24,309 bases of DNA, taken from DAOMOP01 sp035444405 (GTDB lineage: Bacteria; Pseudomonadota; Gammaproteobacteria; Burkholderiales; Rhodocyclaceae). Positions 7,837-14,980 of this stretch are shown in pieces. Under the pieces are notes generated by a model. The model saw only the letters and a list, made by a program, of their open reading frames with translations, did not search any database and was not told the DNA's origin. The stretch spans positions 1 to 24,309 of the forward strand of contig DAOMOP010000041.1 of NCBI GenBank assembly GCA_035444405.1, read 5' to 3'. Numbering within the stretch: the stretch's first letter is position 1; every line of letters starts with the position of its first letter. Position numbers and translations under genes: made by a program.

Positions 7837-8076
7837 ATGGCGAGCGAGACGACCCCTACTGCCTATCGGTTCCAACGGCGGCACGCGACGAAAAGGGCGT
7901 TGCTCCTGGGTCTGCTGGTCTTCTCGATCATCTACTACTTCCTGCTGCCCATCGGCGTGATTTACGCCCCGGAACTGTTCGTGCTCAAGGTATTCGGCCC
8001 GGTGAAGGTCGGCATCCTGTTCGCCTGGTCGCCGTTCATCGTGGCCATTGCGACCTACTACACGGTCAGGGCCTAG
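7837..8076 (+). CDS. DUF485-like small inner-membrane protein
   Basis: The 79-residue protein has a basic N-terminus (RFQRRHATKRA) and two hydrophobic segments at about 23-44 and 57-76. The pattern YYFLLPIGVIYAPELF...VFGPVKVGILFAWSPF resembles DUF485 (YjcH-like), which normally has LLPL..YAPEL followed by a second helix. DUF485 genes usually sit just upstream of actP-type cation/acetate symporters; none follows here. An AGGGAAAGG ribosome site precedes the ATG. It lies 45 bases after the adenylate-kinase remnant and 50 bases before the second sigma-54 promoter, so it is likely transcribed from P1. A role in short-chain acid uptake is possible by association only. Confidence 0.7.
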   Translation: MASETTPTAYRFQRRHATKRALLLGLLVFSIIYYFLLPIGVIYAPELFVLKVFGPVKVGILFAWSPFIVAIATYYTVRA

Positions 8077-8087
8077 CAGCGCTGAAT

Positions 8088-8142
8088 AATCAACAAGATA
8101 AATCATCGACGCGACATCGTGAGGATTGGCATTGATCTTGCG
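8088..8142 (+). promoter_or_regulatory. Second sigma-54 promoter (P2) with IHF-like site
   Basis: TTGGCAT (8127-8133), a 5-base spacer and TTGC (8139-8142) give GG (8129-8130) and GC (8141-8142) exactly 10 bases apart, as sigma-54 requires. Upstream, AATCAACAAGATA (8088-8100) matches the IHF consensus except at one position and shares its first ten bases with the IHF site of P1. The IHF-to-GG distance is 41 bases here and 42 at P1. The predicted start near 8154 leaves a short leader to the gamma-subunit start at 8177. No matching upstream palindrome was seen nearby. Confidence 0.7.
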
Positions 8143-8176
8143 GTTCAATGATTGCTCGAGAAAATGGGGGGACGGG

Positions 8177-8758
8177 ATGATTCAGGTTCGCATTCATGGT
8201 CGGGGTGGCCAAGGCGTGGTCACTGGAACGGAAATGCTTTCGATTGCCGCCTTCCTCGAAGGCAGGCACGCGCAGGCGTTTCCCAGCTTTGGCTCGGAAC
8301 GCACCGGCGCGCCGGTGGTGGCCTTCTGTCGCATCGACGACAAGGAGATCCGGGTGCGCGAACCGGTCATGCAGCCCGATGCGCTCATCATCCAGGACCC
8401 GACATTGCTGCATCAGGTCGATGTCTTCCAAGGACTGGCGCAGGCCGGTTACATCCTGATCAACACCAACCGCAGCTTTGGCGTTCTGGGCCTGGGCGAT
8501 TTCGTCAGGGATTGGCCTGCCGAGCGTCTGCGAACCGTGCCGGCGACCGAGCTCGCCTTGAAGCATGTCGGCCGTCCGGTGCCCAACGTGCCGCTGCTCG
8601 GCGGCTTCGCCGCCCTGTCGGGACTCATCCGACTCGATTCGGTCGTGGCCGCCATCCGGCACAAGTTCTCCGGCAAGGTCGCCGACGGCAACATTGCCGC
8701 CGCCATCGAGGCCTACGACATGGTCAAGGCCGGCGTGCAGGAGCGGTCCCATGCTTAA
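8177..8758 (+). CDS. 2-oxoacid:acceptor oxidoreductase, gamma subunit (PadE/PorG-like)
   Basis: A 193-residue catalytic gamma domain (POR family, PF01558) beginning MIQVRIHGRGGQGVVTGTEM, with the hallmark GRGGQGV, followed by FPSFGSERTGAPVVAFCRID. These enzymes oxidatively decarboxylate a 2-oxoacid with CoA to an acyl-CoA, or run in reverse, using TPP and Fe-S clusters. The size matches PadE of phenylglyoxylate dehydrogenase and the gamma chain of four-subunit pyruvate:ferredoxin oxidoreductases. The start at 8177 has a GGGGGGA tract upstream; the ATG at 8126 lies on the predicted sigma-54 -24 element and is rejected. The stop overlaps the next gene by 8 bases, indicating translational coupling. 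Confidence 0.9.
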   Translation: MIQVRIHGRGGQGVVTGTEMLSIAAFLEGRHAQAFPSFGSERTGAPVVAFCRIDDKEIRVREPVMQPDALIIQDPTLLHQVDVFQGLAQAGYILINTNRSFGVLGLGDFVRDWPAERLRTVPATELALKHVGRPVPNVPLLGGFAALSGLIRLDSVVAAIRHKFSGKVADGNIAAAIEAYDMVKAGVQERSHA

Positions 8759-10004
8759 GCAAATCGAAGGCTCCCATGGCGTCGCCGAGGCCGTCGCGCT
8801 GTGCCGCCCGGAGGTCATCTGTGCCTATCCCATTTCCCCGCAGACGCATATCGTGGAAGCGCTGGGCGAGATGGTGAAAGGCGGTGAGCTCACGCGATGC
8901 GAGTTCGTCAACGTCGAATCCGAATTCGCTGCGATGTCGGTGGCGATCGGCTCCAGCGCCGCCGGCGCACGCACCTACACGGCCACCGCCAGTCAGGGGC
9001 TGTTGTTCATGGCCGAGGCGGTGTACAACGCATCGGGGCTGGGACTTCCCGTCGTCATGACGGTGGCCAACCGCGCCATCGGTGCCCCGATCAACATCTG
9101 GAACGACCACACGGACTCCATGTCGCAGCGCGACTGCGGCTGGATCCAGCTCTTCGCCGAGACCAATCAGGAGGCGCTGGATCTGCACATCCAGGCCTTT
9201 CGGCTGGCCGAGGAGCTGTCGCTGCCGGTCATGGTGTGCATGGACGGCTTCATCCTCACCCATGCCTACGAGCGCCTCGACATCCCGGCGCAGCATCAGG
9301 TCGACGCCTTTCTGCCGCCCTACGAGCCGCGCCAACTGCTCGATCCGCGCGATCCGGTCTCGATCGGCGCCATGGTGGGGCCCGAGGCCTTCACCGAGGT
9401 GCGTTACCTCGCTCATGCCAAGCAGATGCAGGCGCTGGAACGGATACCGCACCTGGCGGCGGAGTTTCAGACCATCTTCGGGCGCGCCTCCGGCGGCCTG
9501 GTGCGCCCCTACAGGACCGAAGATGCGGACACCATCGTGGTCGCGCTGGGCTCGGTGCTGGGAACGATCAAGGAGACGGTGGACGAGATGCGCGAAGCGG
9601 GCTTCGGCATTGGAGTGCTCGGAATCAACTCGTTCCGCCCCTTCCCGCTGGCGGCGATCCGCACGCATCTGGAACATGCCAGGCGCGTCGTCGTGCTGGA
9701 GAAGAGCCTCGCCGTCGGCATCGGTGGCATCGTCTCGAGCAATGTGCGCATGGCGCTGTCAGGGCTCCAGCTGAGCGGGCATACGGTCATCGCGGGGCTG
9801 GGTGGGCGGGCGATCACCCGGGCTTCGCTGCACAAGCTGTTCCGTGAAGCGATGTCGGACAGCCTGGCGCCGCTCACCTTCCTCGACCTCGACTGGAACA
9901 TCGTCAATCGCGTGCTCGAGCGCGAGAAGCAAATGCGCTCTTCCGGGCCGATCGCGGAAGGCGTTCTGCGCGATATCGGCACCGTCGCTGCCAGGATCGT
10001 GTGA
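8751..10004 (+). CDS. 2-oxoacid:acceptor oxidoreductase, alpha subunit (PadG/PorA-like)
   Basis: A 417-residue alpha chain of the multi-subunit 2-oxoacid:ferredoxin oxidoreductases (domains I and II). Family features are GSHGVAEAVALCRPEVICAY at the start, YPISPQTHIVEAL, a conserved VNVESEFAAMS stretch and the segment TATASQGLLFMAEAVYNASG. Domain II from about residue 255 has DTIVVALGSVLGTIKETVDE and VGVLGINSFRPFP-like sequence. With the beta subunit it binds the 2-oxoacid and TPP. Length and gene order resemble padG of phenylglyoxylate dehydrogenase; pyruvate or 2-oxobutyrate remain equally open from sequence alone. It overlaps the gamma gene by 8 bases and is followed 10 bases later by the beta gene. 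Confidence 0.9.
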   Translation: MLKQIEGSHGVAEAVALCRPEVICAYPISPQTHIVEALGEMVKGGELTRCEFVNVESEFAAMSVAIGSSAAGARTYTATASQGLLFMAEAVYNASGLGLPVVMTVANRAIGAPINIWNDHTDSMSQRDCGWIQLFAETNQEALDLHIQAFRLAEELSLPVMVCMDGFILTHAYERLDIPAQHQVDAFLPPYEPRQLLDPRDPVSIGAMVGPEAFTEVRYLAHAKQMQALERIPHLAAEFQTIFGRASGGLVRPYRTEDADTIVVALGSVLGTIKETVDEMREAGFGIGVLGINSFRPFPLAAIRTHLEHARRVVVLEKSLAVGIGGIVSSNVRMALSGLQLSGHTVIAGLGGRAITRASLHKLFREAMSDSLAPLTFLDLDWNIVNRVLEREKQMRSSGPIAEGVLRDIGTVAARIV

Positions 10005-10014
10005 GGGACCTGTC

Positions 10015-11016
10015 ATGACCATGCAACAGATCAAGTTCTACCAGACCGGCACCTTCACCGTCGGCAACCGCCTGCTGGCACCGGAGGAGCGCAGCGTGCA
10101 GGCCAACATGCGGCGCACCAACTCCCTCAATTCCGGCCACCGCGCCTGCCAGGGCTGCGGCGAGGCGCTGGGCGCCCGCTACGCCATCGATGCGGCGATG
10201 AACGCCACCAACAACCAGATCATCGCCGCCAATGCCACCGGCTGTCTGGAAGTGTTTTCGACGCCTTACCCCGAGACCTCGTGGCAGATCCCGTGGATTC
10301 ATTCCCTGTTCGGCAACGCCGCCGCGGTGGGGAGCGGGATCGCTGCGGCGATGAAGGTCAAGGGCCGCCAGGATGTGCGCGTCATCGCCCAGGGCGGCGA
10401 CGGCGGCACCACCGACATCGGTTTCGGCTGTCTGTCCGGAATGTTCGAGCGCAACGACGACGTGCTCTACATCTGCTACGACAACGAGGCCTACATGAAC
10501 ACGGGGGTGCAGCGTTCCTCGGCGACGCCACCGGCGGCACGCACCGCCACCACCATGCCCGTGGGCCCGGAACCGGGCAATGTCTTCGGCCAGGGCAAGA
10601 ACGTGCCGCTGATCGCCATGGCCCACAACATCCCCTACGTGGCGACGGCCACCGTCGCGGAACTGCGCGATCTCGAGTACAAGGTCCGGCGCGCGATGAC
10701 ATTCCGCGGTGCGCGCTACATCCATATCTACGTGCCGTGCCCGCTCGGCTGGGGCACGGCGTCCAGCGAGACGATCAGAATCGCACGGCTGGCAAAGGAG
10801 ACGGGGCTGTTTCCGGTGTTCGAGGCCGAGCATGGCGAGATCACCAATGTCTCCAGGATCCGCAGAAAGGTGCCGGTGGAAGAGTACCTCAGGCTGCAGC
10901 GCCGCTTCGCCCACTTGTTCGGCAAACAATCGCGGGTGGACACCATTGCCAGAATTCAGGAAATCGCGGACCGCAACGTCAGAAAGTTCGGCCTGCTCGA
11001 TCAGGGAGCGCAGTGA
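10015..11016 (+). CDS. 2-oxoacid:acceptor oxidoreductase, beta subunit (TPP-binding, PadI/PorB-like)
   Basis: A 333-residue beta chain carrying the TPP site: GGDGGTTDIGFG with the downstream YDNEAYMNTG is the usual GDG...N motif binding Mg-diphosphate. Cysteines for the proximal [4Fe-4S] cluster are visible: Cys45 and Cys48 in CQGCGE, one in ANATGC, and one in VPCPLGWG. It forms the active site with the alpha subunit. The start at 10015 gives MTMQQIKFYQTG; a second in-frame ATG follows two codons later. The stop TGA is directly abutted by the ATG of the next gene (TGAATG), so the four genes form one tight unit. The length is close to PadI. Confidence 0.92.
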   Translation: MTMQQIKFYQTGTFTVGNRLLAPEERSVQANMRRTNSLNSGHRACQGCGEALGARYAIDAAMNATNNQIIAANATGCLEVFSTPYPETSWQIPWIHSLFGNAAAVGSGIAAAMKVKGRQDVRVIAQGGDGGTTDIGFGCLSGMFERNDDVLYICYDNEAYMNTGVQRSSATPPAARTATTMPVGPEPGNVFGQGKNVPLIAMAHNIPYVATATVAELRDLEYKVRRAMTFRGARYIHIYVPCPLGWGTASSETIRIARLAKETGLFPVFEAEHGEITNVSRIRRKVPVEEYLRLQRRFAHLFGKQSRVDTIARIQEIADRNVRKFGLLDQGAQ

Positions 11017-12651
11017 ATGGACAAGCCGTTTGCAGTCACGCTCGATGTCGGATCCTCGCTGGCGAACAAAACCGGTTCTTGGCGAACCTTCCGCCCGGTC
11101 TATGTGGACCGCCTGCCCCCCTGCAACAACCAGTGCCCGGCAGGCGAGAACATTCAATCCTGGCTGTATCTCGCCGAGGAAGGCAATTACGAGGCGGCCT
11201 GGCGCCGGATCATGGAAGAGAACCCGTTTCCGGCGGCGATGGGGCGCGTGTGCTACCACACCTGCGAAACCGCCTGTAACCGGGGCAAGGTGGACGAGCC
11301 GGTCGGCATCAACGCGGTCGAGCGCTTCCTCGGCGACCAGGCGATCAGGCACGGCTGGAAGATCGAGCCCGGCGCGCCGACGGGCAAGAAGGTGATGATC
11401 GTCGGCGGCGGCCCGGGCGGGCTGTCGTGCGCCTACCACCTTGCCCGCCTCGGCCATCAGGTCACGGTGTTCGAAGCCTCGCCCAAGGCCGGTGGCATGC
11501 TGCGCTATGGCATTCCGAAGTACCGGATGCCACGCGAAAAGCTCAACGCCGAGATCCAGCGCATCCGCGACATGGGCGTCGATATCCGCCTCGGCACGCC
11601 CGTCGACGATCTCCCCAGGACGATGGGGCAAGGCGGTTTCGACGCCTGCTTTCTCGCAGTCGGCGCCCAGCTCGGGCGCCGCATCGACATTCCCCAGAGC
11701 GCCGGCCACACCGGTCCGCTGCCGATCCTCGACGCAGTGCAGGTGCTGCGCCAGCTCGAACTGGAGGAAGCCGTCCCCTTGACGGGCCGGGTGGTCATTT
11801 ACGGCGGCGGCAACACCGCCATCGACGTCGCGCGCTCGGCGCTGCGGCTCGGTGCTCTGTCGGCCACCGTCGTGGTGCTCGAGGCGCGTGAGCACATGCC
11901 GGCCCACGATGAGGAAATCAAGGAGGCGGTCGACGAGGGTGTGGCGGTCGTCAATCTGCGCAGCCTCGTCGCCATCGACGGCACGACCCTGACACTCGAG
12001 ATCATGGTACCCGGCGAGAGCCGCTGGCCGGTGCGCTCGGGCCAGCTCGAGACGATCGAAGCCGATGTGCTCGTTCAGGCGCTCGGGCAGTCCTGCGGCT
12101 TCTCCGCCTTCGCGCAGCTGGCAGGCATGACGGTCGCCGACGGCGTCGTCCAGGTCGATTACGGCATGCAAACCGGCGCCCGGGGGATCTTCGCTGGCGG
12201 CGACATGGTGCCGTCGCGGCGCAACGTCACCACGGCGATCGGCCACGGCAAGCGCGCGGCACGCGCCATCGATGCCTGGCTCGAGGGCGAAGCCTTTCAG
12301 CCCAAGGCGAAACACGAAGTCGCCGATGTCGGCAAGATGAATCCCTGGTACTACTCGGATGCGCCGCGCACCATCCGCCCGATCCTCGATGTCGTGCGCC
12401 GCACGTCGGGTTTCGCCGAAGTCGTCGGCGATCTCGACGAGGGCAATGCCTTGTTCGAGGCGCGCCGCTGCATGTCGTGCGGCAACTGTTTCGAGTGCGA
12501 CAACTGCTACGGCGTTTGTCCGGACAACGCGGTCATCAAGCTTGGCCCCGGCCAGCGCTTCCAGTTCAACTATGAGTATTGCAAGGGCTGCGGAATCTGC
12601 GTGTCCGAGTGTCCGTGCGGTGCCATCAGCATGGAGCCGGAAACGCTCTAA
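11017..12651 (+). CDS. FAD/NAD(P)-binding electron-transfer subunit with N- and C-terminal [4Fe-4S] domains (PadH-like, fused to a ferredoxin domain)
   Basis: A 544-residue protein resembling the glutamate synthase small subunit (GltD) extended by a ferredoxin. Residues 30-100 form an N-terminal Fe-S domain with Cys36, 40, 79, 83 and 87. FAD binding follows at 124-152 (VMIVGGGPGGLSCAYHL). NAD(P) binding is at about 257-276 (VVIYGGGNTAIDVA). GIFAGGDMV (390-398) closes the flavin fold. The C-terminus has two ferredoxin motifs: Cys485, 488, 491, 494, 497 and 501, then Cys522, 525, 528, 532 and 534. In phenylglyoxylate dehydrogenase a separate small ferredoxin (PadF) links the TPP core to the flavoprotein PadH; no such gene is present here, so the fused domain probably replaces it and delivers electrons to NAD(P). 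Confidence 0.88.
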   Translation: MDKPFAVTLDVGSSLANKTGSWRTFRPVYVDRLPPCNNQCPAGENIQSWLYLAEEGNYEAAWRRIMEENPFPAAMGRVCYHTCETACNRGKVDEPVGINAVERFLGDQAIRHGWKIEPGAPTGKKVMIVGGGPGGLSCAYHLARLGHQVTVFEASPKAGGMLRYGIPKYRMPREKLNAEIQRIRDMGVDIRLGTPVDDLPRTMGQGGFDACFLAVGAQLGRRIDIPQSAGHTGPLPILDAVQVLRQLELEEAVPLTGRVVIYGGGNTAIDVARSALRLGALSATVVVLEAREHMPAHDEEIKEAVDEGVAVVNLRSLVAIDGTTLTLEIMVPGESRWPVRSGQLETIEADVLVQALGQSCGFSAFAQLAGMTVADGVVQVDYGMQTGARGIFAGGDMVPSRRNVTTAIGHGKRAARAIDAWLEGEAFQPKAKHEVADVGKMNPWYYSDAPRTIRPILDVVRRTSGFAEVVGDLDEGNALFEARRCMSCGNCFECDNCYGVCPDNAVIKLGPGQRFQFNYEYCKGCGICVSECPCGAISMEPETL

Positions 12652-12767
12652 GGACGGCACAGGACGCGGCCTTTGGCCACCGACAACGATGAGCGCTTCG
12701 GCAGGAGCAGAAACGCCCCACTTCGAACGGGAGCGGTGGGAATTCGTGAGCGAGGACGGAAACCGAT

Positions 12768-12881
12768 ATGACGGAAGCGACCCAAGACCTGGCCCAGAAA
12801 GCCAAGAGGTCGGCGGCGCTGTCTCAGGCAGCGCTGGAGGCGGTGCCTGTCCGTGAGTACGTCGATCCTTACGTGATCTGA
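12768..12881 (+). CDS. Small ORF of 37 residues between the flavoprotein gene and prpE
   Basis: ATG at 12768 with GAGGACGGA seven bases upstream, reading MTEATQDLAQKAKRSAALSQ and ending VREYVDPYVI before TGA. The first half is a helix-like, Ala/Lys-rich segment that faintly recalls the N-terminus of gamma-glutamyl-phosphate reductase (ProA), but the similarity is too short to name it. It sits in the 311-base gap before prpE, just upstream of the terminator-like hairpin. It could be a leader peptide, a real small protein or the remnant of a deleted gene. The rest of the gap (12652-12767) shows nothing recognisable. Confidence 0.35.
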   Translation: MTEATQDLAQKAKRSAALSQAALEAVPVREYVDPYVI

Positions 12882-12892
12882 CGTTTGCCGGA

Positions 12893-12945
12893 ACGTTGGC
12901 GGGGGCGAGACCGTCCCGCTCGCCTTGTGCCAACGTCTCTTTTTT
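12893..12945 (+). terminator. Terminator-like hairpin with T-tract immediately before prpE
   Basis: ACGTTGGC (12893-12900) pairs perfectly with GCCAACGT (12929-12936), and a second pairing GGCGAG/CTCGCC is possible inside the loop. CTC and six T (12940-12945) follow. This has the layout of an intrinsic terminator on the plus strand. It ends 17 bases before the prpE ATG and eight bases before its ribosome site, leaving no room for a promoter between them, so prpE must be read by transcripts passing through it. Confidence 0.7.
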
Positions 12946-12962
12946 GCCATTTAGGAGAGGTC

Positions 12963-14864
12963 ATGGGAAGCGAGTATCAGAATTTGCACCGCTACTCGAT
13001 CGAGAAGCCCGAGGCGTTCTGGGCCGAGCAGGCCGAGCTGATCGACTGGAAGACGCCGTTCAGAGAGGTCCTGGATTATTCCAGCCCGCCATTCGCCAGA
13101 TGGTTTGTGGGTGGGGAAACCAACCTGTGCCACAACGCCGTCGACCGTCATCTCATGGATCGCGCCGATCAGAACGCGCTGATCTACATCTCGACGGAAG
13201 CCCGCGAGCACGGAACCTACACGTTCCGCGAACTGCATGCCGAGGTGCAGCGCATGGCGGCGGTGCTGCAAAGCCTCGGCGTGGGCAAAGGCGATCGCGT
13301 GCTGATCTACATGCCGATGATTCCGCAGGCGATCTTCGCAATGCTCGCGACGGTGCGCATCGGCGCGATCCACTCGGTGGTGTTCGGCGGCTTCGCCGCG
13401 CATTCGCTCGCGACGCGCATCGACGATGCACAGCCGAAGGTGATGGTGACGGCAGACGCCGGCATGCGCAACGGCAAGCCCGTGCCTTACAAGCATCTGG
13501 TGGATGAGGCGCTGCGTCTTGCGCAGACGCCGCCGCAGAAGGTCGTGATCGTCAATCGGCGCCTGGACAAGGACATGCCGATCACAGAAGGGCGCGACCT
13601 CGACTACGCGAGCCTGCGCGCCCAACACATGGATGCCGCGGTGCCGGTGACCTGGGTCGAGTCCAGTCATCCGTCCTACATCCTGTATACGTCGGGCACC
13701 ACCGGCAAGCCGAAGGGTGTGCAGCGCGACACCGGCGGCTATGCCGTGGCCCTCGCCGCGTCGATGAAGTACATCTATTGCGGCAAGCCGGGCGAGACCT
13801 ACTTCGCCACCTCGGACATCGGCTGGGTGGTCGGCCACTCCTACATCGTCTACGGGCCGCTGCTGAACGGCATGGCCACCGTGGTGTATGAAGGCGTGCC
13901 GACCCGCCCCGATCCCGGCATCTGGTGGAAGATCGTGGAGGACTACCGGGTGACCGTCATGTTCTCGGCGCCGACCGCAATTCGCGTGCTGAAGAAACAG
14001 GACCCGGCCTGGCTCAAGAAGTACGACGTCAGCTCGCTCCGGCATGTCTTTCTGGCCGGCGAGCCGCTCGACGAGACGACCGCGCGCTGGATCGAGGACG
14101 AGCTCGGCGTGCCGATCTACGACCACTACTGGCAGACCGAGACCGGCTGGGCGATTCTCGCGGGCCAGCCAGGCATCGAGAAGGCGCCGACCAAGCCCGG
14201 CTCACCGTCTTTCCCCACTTATGGCTACAACGTCAAGTTGCTGAAGGAAAACGGCGACGAGATCACGGCGCCGAACGAAAAGGGCGTCGTCGCGATCGTC
14301 CCGCCGCTGCCGCCGGGCTGCCTGTCGACCGTCTGGGGACAGGATGAGCGCTTTGTCCAGACCTACTTCAGCGACTTCACGGACAAGCTGATCTACTCGA
14401 CCTTCGATTGGGGAATACGCGATGCCGACGACTACTTCTTCATTCTCGGTCGCACCGATGACGTGATCAACGTTGCCGGCCATCGGCTCGGCACGCGCGA
14501 GATCGAAGAGGCGATCAGCAGCCACGCTGGCGTTGCCGAGGCCGCGGTGGTCGGTGTGGCCGACGGGCTGAAGGGGCAGATGCCGTTGGCCTTCGTAGTG
14601 GTGAAGGACGCTGCCCTGATCGACACGGCGGAGCGGCGCGCGGTGCTCGAGAAGGAAGTCATGGGCAGGGTCGATGCCGAGCTCGGTCCCATCGCGCGGC
14701 CGAGCCGTGTGCATGTCGTCGGGCAACTGCCCAAGACCCGCTCCGGCAAGATTCTGCGCCGCTCGATCCAGGCCATCGCCGAAGGACGCGATCCCGGCGA
14801 TCTCACCACTTTGGACGACGTCACGGGGATCGAGCAGATCCGAAGCGCGGTTGCCGTCGGCTAG
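12963..14864 (+). CDS. prpE: Propionyl-CoA synthetase PrpE
   Basis: AMP-forming acyl-CoA ligase of 633 residues: propionate + ATP + CoA to propionyl-CoA + AMP + PPi. The adenylation core shows YTSGTTGKPKGVQRDTGG, very close to Salmonella PrpE, then SDIGWVVGHSYIVYGPL and YWQTETGW. The C-terminal domain has LGRTDDVINVAGHRLGT and the acylatable lysine in PKTRSGKILRR. The start at 12963 follows AGGAGAGG by three bases; the upstream in-frame ATG at 12885 lies before the hairpin and is rejected. PrpE is preferred over acetyl-CoA synthetase by length, the QRDTGGYAVALA signature and the methylcitrate context. Its position after the 2-oxoacid oxidoreductase makes both likely feeders of one acyl-CoA pool. 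Confidence 0.93.
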   Translation: MGSEYQNLHRYSIEKPEAFWAEQAELIDWKTPFREVLDYSSPPFARWFVGGETNLCHNAVDRHLMDRADQNALIYISTEAREHGTYTFRELHAEVQRMAAVLQSLGVGKGDRVLIYMPMIPQAIFAMLATVRIGAIHSVVFGGFAAHSLATRIDDAQPKVMVTADAGMRNGKPVPYKHLVDEALRLAQTPPQKVVIVNRRLDKDMPITEGRDLDYASLRAQHMDAAVPVTWVESSHPSYILYTSGTTGKPKGVQRDTGGYAVALAASMKYIYCGKPGETYFATSDIGWVVGHSYIVYGPLLNGMATVVYEGVPTRPDPGIWWKIVEDYRVTVMFSAPTAIRVLKKQDPAWLKKYDVSSLRHVFLAGEPLDETTARWIEDELGVPIYDHYWQTETGWAILAGQPGIEKAPTKPGSPSFPTYGYNVKLLKENGDEITAPNEKGVVAIVPPLPPGCLSTVWGQDERFVQTYFSDFTDKLIYSTFDWGIRDADDYFFILGRTDDVINVAGHRLGTREIEEAISSHAGVAEAAVVGVADGLKGQMPLAFVVVKDAALIDTAERRAVLEKEVMGRVDAELGPIARPSRVHVVGQLPKTRSGKILRRSIQAIAEGRDPGDLTTLDDVTGIEQIRSAVAVG

Positions 14865-14901
14865 CGCAACGCGAAGGACGAAACGTCATTCAATCGATCC
14901 T

Positions 14902-14924
14902 GGGCGGCGCGGTCGGTGCCGCCC
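14902..14924 (+). terminator. GC-rich hairpin after prpE
   Basis: GGGCGGC (14902-14908) and GCCGCCC (14918-14924) form a perfect 7-base stem with a 9-base loop, 38 bases after the prpE stop. No T-tract follows, so it may be a weak or Rho-assisted terminator, or only an RNA-stabilising hairpin. Confidence 0.3.
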
Positions 14925-14980
14925 CGGGTCATGGCCGATGCCCGGCCGATTTGCATTCCAGCAATGGAAGATACAGGTAG

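Noticed and set aside
7339..8148. N-terminal extension of the sigma-54 regulator
   Set aside because: It would run through the divergent promoter P1 and antisense to the adk remnant and DUF485 gene. Homology and a good ribosome site begin at 7338.
9904..12933. Very long minus-strand open frame (about 1000 codons) opposite the oxidoreductase genes
   Set aside because: It lies antisense to four well-supported genes, has no recognisable domain and an Ala/Arg/His-rich composition typical of GC-rich shadows.
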